The notes beneath the pieces are model-generated. The model was not told the origin of the DNA. It searched no databases and saw only the letters and a program-made list of their open reading frames with translations. Below, in pieces: positions 61,982 to 64,000 of a stretch of 64,000 nt of DNA. Location: NCBI GenBank assembly GCA_045629005.1, contig JAZQQJ010000025.1:1-64000 (forward strand), read 5' to 3'. The DNA comes from RGIG3528 sp045629005. GTDB taxonomy: Bacteria; Bacillota; Clostridia; Lachnospirales; Lachnospiraceae. Every line of letters starts with the position of its first letter. Position 1 is the first letter of the stretch. A program made the position numbers and the translations under genes.

Positions 61982-62803
61982 TCATTTAATTAACGCGAAA
62001 ATCTCTTTCGCTACGCCATCTTTTTCACATTCGGGGGCAATCTTATCAGCTGCTCTCTTACACTTTTCGGTCCCGTTCGCAACGCACACGCCAAGACCTG
62101 CTGTTTCAAGCATTTCAATATCGTTATCGTTATCACCGAAGGCAACTGTTTCCGAAGGGTCTATCCCAAGATACTCGCACGTTTTCTTAAGCCCGTTATG
62201 TTTTCCGCATAAAAGGTTTGAAAGCTCAATGTAAAGGCCGTCGGAATTAGTTACATACACTGCTTTGCCGAATTTATCCTTTACTTTGGAAACAAGTTCT
62301 TCATAGCGACCCGAAGGAGCTATAATCGTGAGCCCGTCAAGATTTCCGTCTCGTTCCTTCGCAAAATCCTTCAGATTGGCGACAGGTGTTCTCGTTGTCT
62401 GTACATACTCAACTTTTAACTGATTGAAGGAAGCAGGATTGCTGACATATTCCTGTGATGCATATGCATGTCCGTCATAATAAACCTCAACAGCCATTCT
62501 GCCTTCAGCTTCAACGAATTCAAAGAAATCCTTTACAAACCCTTTTTGCAATGTCGTCCTGACAACAGCCTTCCCGGCTTGGACGTCATATAGCGCAACA
62601 CCATTCGACGTAATAACATACTTTAGCCCTTTTATTTCCAGGAGAGCCTTGGGCAGTGAGCCAAACGAGCGTCCTGTAGCAGGTATAAACGGAATTCCGT
62701 TTTTAATAAGCAGCTCGGCCGCTTCTTTGTTTGCTTTTGAAATCTGCCCGTCCTTATTTATAAATGTAAAGTCCAAATCACTAAAAACGGCTTTATATTT
62801 CAT
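61982..62803 (-). CDS. HAD-superfamily Cof-type sugar/nucleotide phosphatase
   Basis: A 273-residue HAD hydrolase of the Cof/IIB type. Motif I is SDLDFTFI (nucleophile Asp about 9 and acid Asp about 11), motif II is TGRS, motif III the Lys in KTCEYLGI, motif IV GDNDNDIEML; a C2B cap lies in the middle (about 80-185). Substrate likely a sugar phosphate or cofactor phosphate. AAGGAG before ATG 62803, which overlaps the stop of the upstream beta-lactamase-fold gene by four bases, so the two are coupled. Confidence 0.9.
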   Translation of the reverse strand: MKYKAVFSDLDFTFINKDGQISKANKEAAELLIKNGIPFIPATGRSFGSLPKALLEIKGLKYVITSNGVALYDVQAGKAVVRTTLQKGFVKDFFEFVEAEGRMAVEVYYDGHAYASQEYVSNPASFNQLKVEYVQTTRTPVANLKDFAKERDGNLDGLTIIAPSGRYEELVSKVKDKFGKAVYVTNSDGLYIELSNLLCGKHNGLKKTCEYLGIDPSETVAFGDNDNDIEMLETAGLGVCVANGTEKCKRAADKIAPECEKDGVAKEIFALIK

Positions 62804-63969
62804 TTCAACTCCTTGTAAACCATGTTTCTGACTTTTCTTTGCAATGCCCATGTTCCTGCATCGATTTTCTGCATTCCCATGAGAATGGTAAGATCATTTT
62901 TAGGGTCGTTTGAAAAATAAGCCCCAAGCCATCCGTCCCAGCCATATTCGCCAGCTTCGCCATAGCCTACTCCCCTTCCGGGCTCATAAAGCACACGCAT
63001 GAGATTTCCGTAGGAATAGCCCTGAAGTCCCTGCCAGGGGTCGAAGCCACTCTGCTGCCAGCTCTGGAGTTTTCCGGATGTCATAAACTCAACAGCCTTC
63101 TTTGAAAGAATACGTTTTCCTTCATAACTTCCACCGTTCAGAAGCATCCTTGCAAACTTTGCATAATCATCAAGAGTAGAGCAGAGTCCTGCACCGCCGG
63201 ATTCAAATGCCGGTCTGTGCTCCAAGGTGTAACTTATATCGAGGTTCGTTGTCTTGTCCTCTTCAATATTTCCGTTTGATACTTTATAGACCTGTGCCAA
63301 CCTGTTTTTCTTTTCAGCAGGCACATAGAAATCCGTATCATCCATTCCAAGAGGCTCAAATATTTCTTTTTTCAGGAAATCGCCAAAAAGCATGCCGGTA
63401 ACCGCTTCAACGACACCCCCGAGAATATCTGCACATGTGCTGTAACGGAAAGTTTGTCCCGGTTGGAAAGCAAGGTCGAGTGTACCGATACGCCTTACAA
63501 GCTCCATTGTAGTCATCTCATTCGGTCCGTCTAAACGCCCTATTGCTTCATCGAAAAGCTTTGCAGCCTGACGTGATGCCTCGCAGTCATCTCCCGGATA
63601 ACACGTTCCGGCCGTCATGTTCATAAGGTTCTGCAGCGTAATAGGCTTATTTACTCTCTCTCGTCCGTTCGGTCCTGAAACCCACATGTCATTATATGTA
63701 TCTATATATTTGCCCACACTGTCCTGCAAATCAATGAGACCTCTGTCCATGAGAATCATTACCGCAGCAGATGTAATGGGCTTACTCATAGAATAAAGAC
63801 GCATAATTGTATCTCTGGAAAAAGGCACTTTACCATCAATATCCTTACAGCCGCTTTCAGCATAAGCAAGCTCTCTTCCGTTTTGAATAATCAGTGCATT
63901 GCAGCCGGCAACTTCCTTATTTTTTACTGCCTCATCCATAACACGCTGTATTTCGATTTTAATACCCAT
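62800..63969 (-). CDS. Beta-lactamase-fold serine hydrolase (class C / EstB type)
   Basis: A 389-residue hydrolase with no signal peptide. The SxxK motif is S60-M-S-K63, the second Tyr motif is Y176-S-T in FRYSTCADILG, and the C-terminal region has DGWLGAYF in the place of the KTG-type strand. This is the pattern of EstB-like esterases and D-aminopeptidase/penicillin-binding-like enzymes rather than secreted beta-lactamases; cytosolic location argues for an esterase. GGAGG before the ATG. Coupled by an ATGA overlap to the HAD phosphatase gene. Confidence 0.85.
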   Translation of the reverse strand: MGIKIEIQRVMDEAVKNKEVAGCNALIIQNGRELAYAESGCKDIDGKVPFSRDTIMRLYSMSKPITSAAVMILMDRGLIDLQDSVGKYIDTYNDMWVSGPNGRERVNKPITLQNLMNMTAGTCYPGDDCEASRQAAKLFDEAIGRLDGPNEMTTMELVRRIGTLDLAFQPGQTFRYSTCADILGGVVEAVTGMLFGDFLKKEIFEPLGMDDTDFYVPAEKKNRLAQVYKVSNGNIEEDKTTNLDISYTLEHRPAFESGGAGLCSTLDDYAKFARMLLNGGSYEGKRILSKKAVEFMTSGKLQSWQQSGFDPWQGLQGYSYGNLMRVLYEPGRGVGYGEAGEYGWDGWLGAYFSNDPKNDLTILMGMQKIDAGTWALQRKVRNMVYKELK

Positions 63970-64000
63970 AATGCACCTCCGAAATGCATAAAAATATAAA

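Overview
The window looks like chromosomal DNA of an anaerobic, low-to-mid-GC Firmicute of the Lachnospiraceae type (Butyrivibrio, Roseburia and relatives). The evidence is a complete Rnf ion-pumping ferredoxin:NAD oxidoreductase operon, ABC sugar importers with large CBM-bearing binding proteins, a CBM22-GH10 xylanase with a C-terminal membrane anchor, GH5 enzymes, a CE12-type esterase lipoprotein, strong AGGAGG ribosome sites, and Gram-positive features (sortase-like sorting signal, BceRSAB-like module, lipoboxes). The genus cannot be fixed from the sequence alone. I saw no rRNA, tRNA, CRISPR array, insertion sequence or prophage.

Layout. 1-2.3 kb: two minus-strand genes with 7TM sensor domains, one cut by the window edge, the other an HD-GYP c-di-GMP phosphodiesterase. 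2.5-7.4 kb: rnfCDGEAB on the plus strand. 7.5-13.6 kb: a minus-strand run rsmJ, Na/phosphate symporter, GH13 glucosidase, cytosolic beta-propeller, nitroreductase, from one good promoter to one terminator. 13.6-18.3 kb: a BceRSAB-like peptide-sensing and detoxification module. 18.4-25.9 kb: a diacylglycerol/undecaprenol kinase and an operon of two ABC half-exporters with unusual PH-like plus zinc-ribbon N-termini, a DUF1854 protein between them, and a CE12-type esterase lipoprotein translationally coupled to the end. 26.0-26.2 kb: a cluster of long perfect hairpins. 26.3-29.5 kb: small accessory genes (PH-domain membrane protein, XRE regulator with 4TM partner and two matching operators, DUF5662 plus WYL regulator). 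29.6-31.4 kb: a wall-anchored 5'-nucleotidase.

31.5-36.5 kb is the most unusual locus. A 162-residue protein with a RiPP-precursor-like N-terminus is followed by a terminator and an ABC exporter lacking a peptidase domain. A convergent gene fuses a PqqD-like domain to an HPr-kinase-like domain, and a separate promoter drives an S24/S26 peptidase. I read this as a leader-guided maturation/export system for a folded protein or an undescribed RiPP class. 36.6-38.5 kb holds two paralogous TIM-barrel-like proteins of unknown function.

38.6-58.1 kb is a glycan-use region: two sugar ABC importers (two binding proteins, four permeases, no ATPase) interleaved with DUF5696, YIP1 and NHL proteins, an AraC regulator transcribed divergently, then GH5 (lipoprotein), GH5 (cytosolic) and CBM22-GH10 (membrane-anchored). 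The logic is xylan/glucan breakdown at the cell surface, uptake of oligosaccharides using a shared ATPase encoded elsewhere, and completion of hydrolysis inside. 58.3-64 kb: lysA, a YfcE-like phosphoesterase, a chemoreceptor, a HAD phosphatase and a beta-lactamase-fold hydrolase. Starts given here often differ from the longest open frame, because an internal ATG or TTG with a good ribosome site was preferred.
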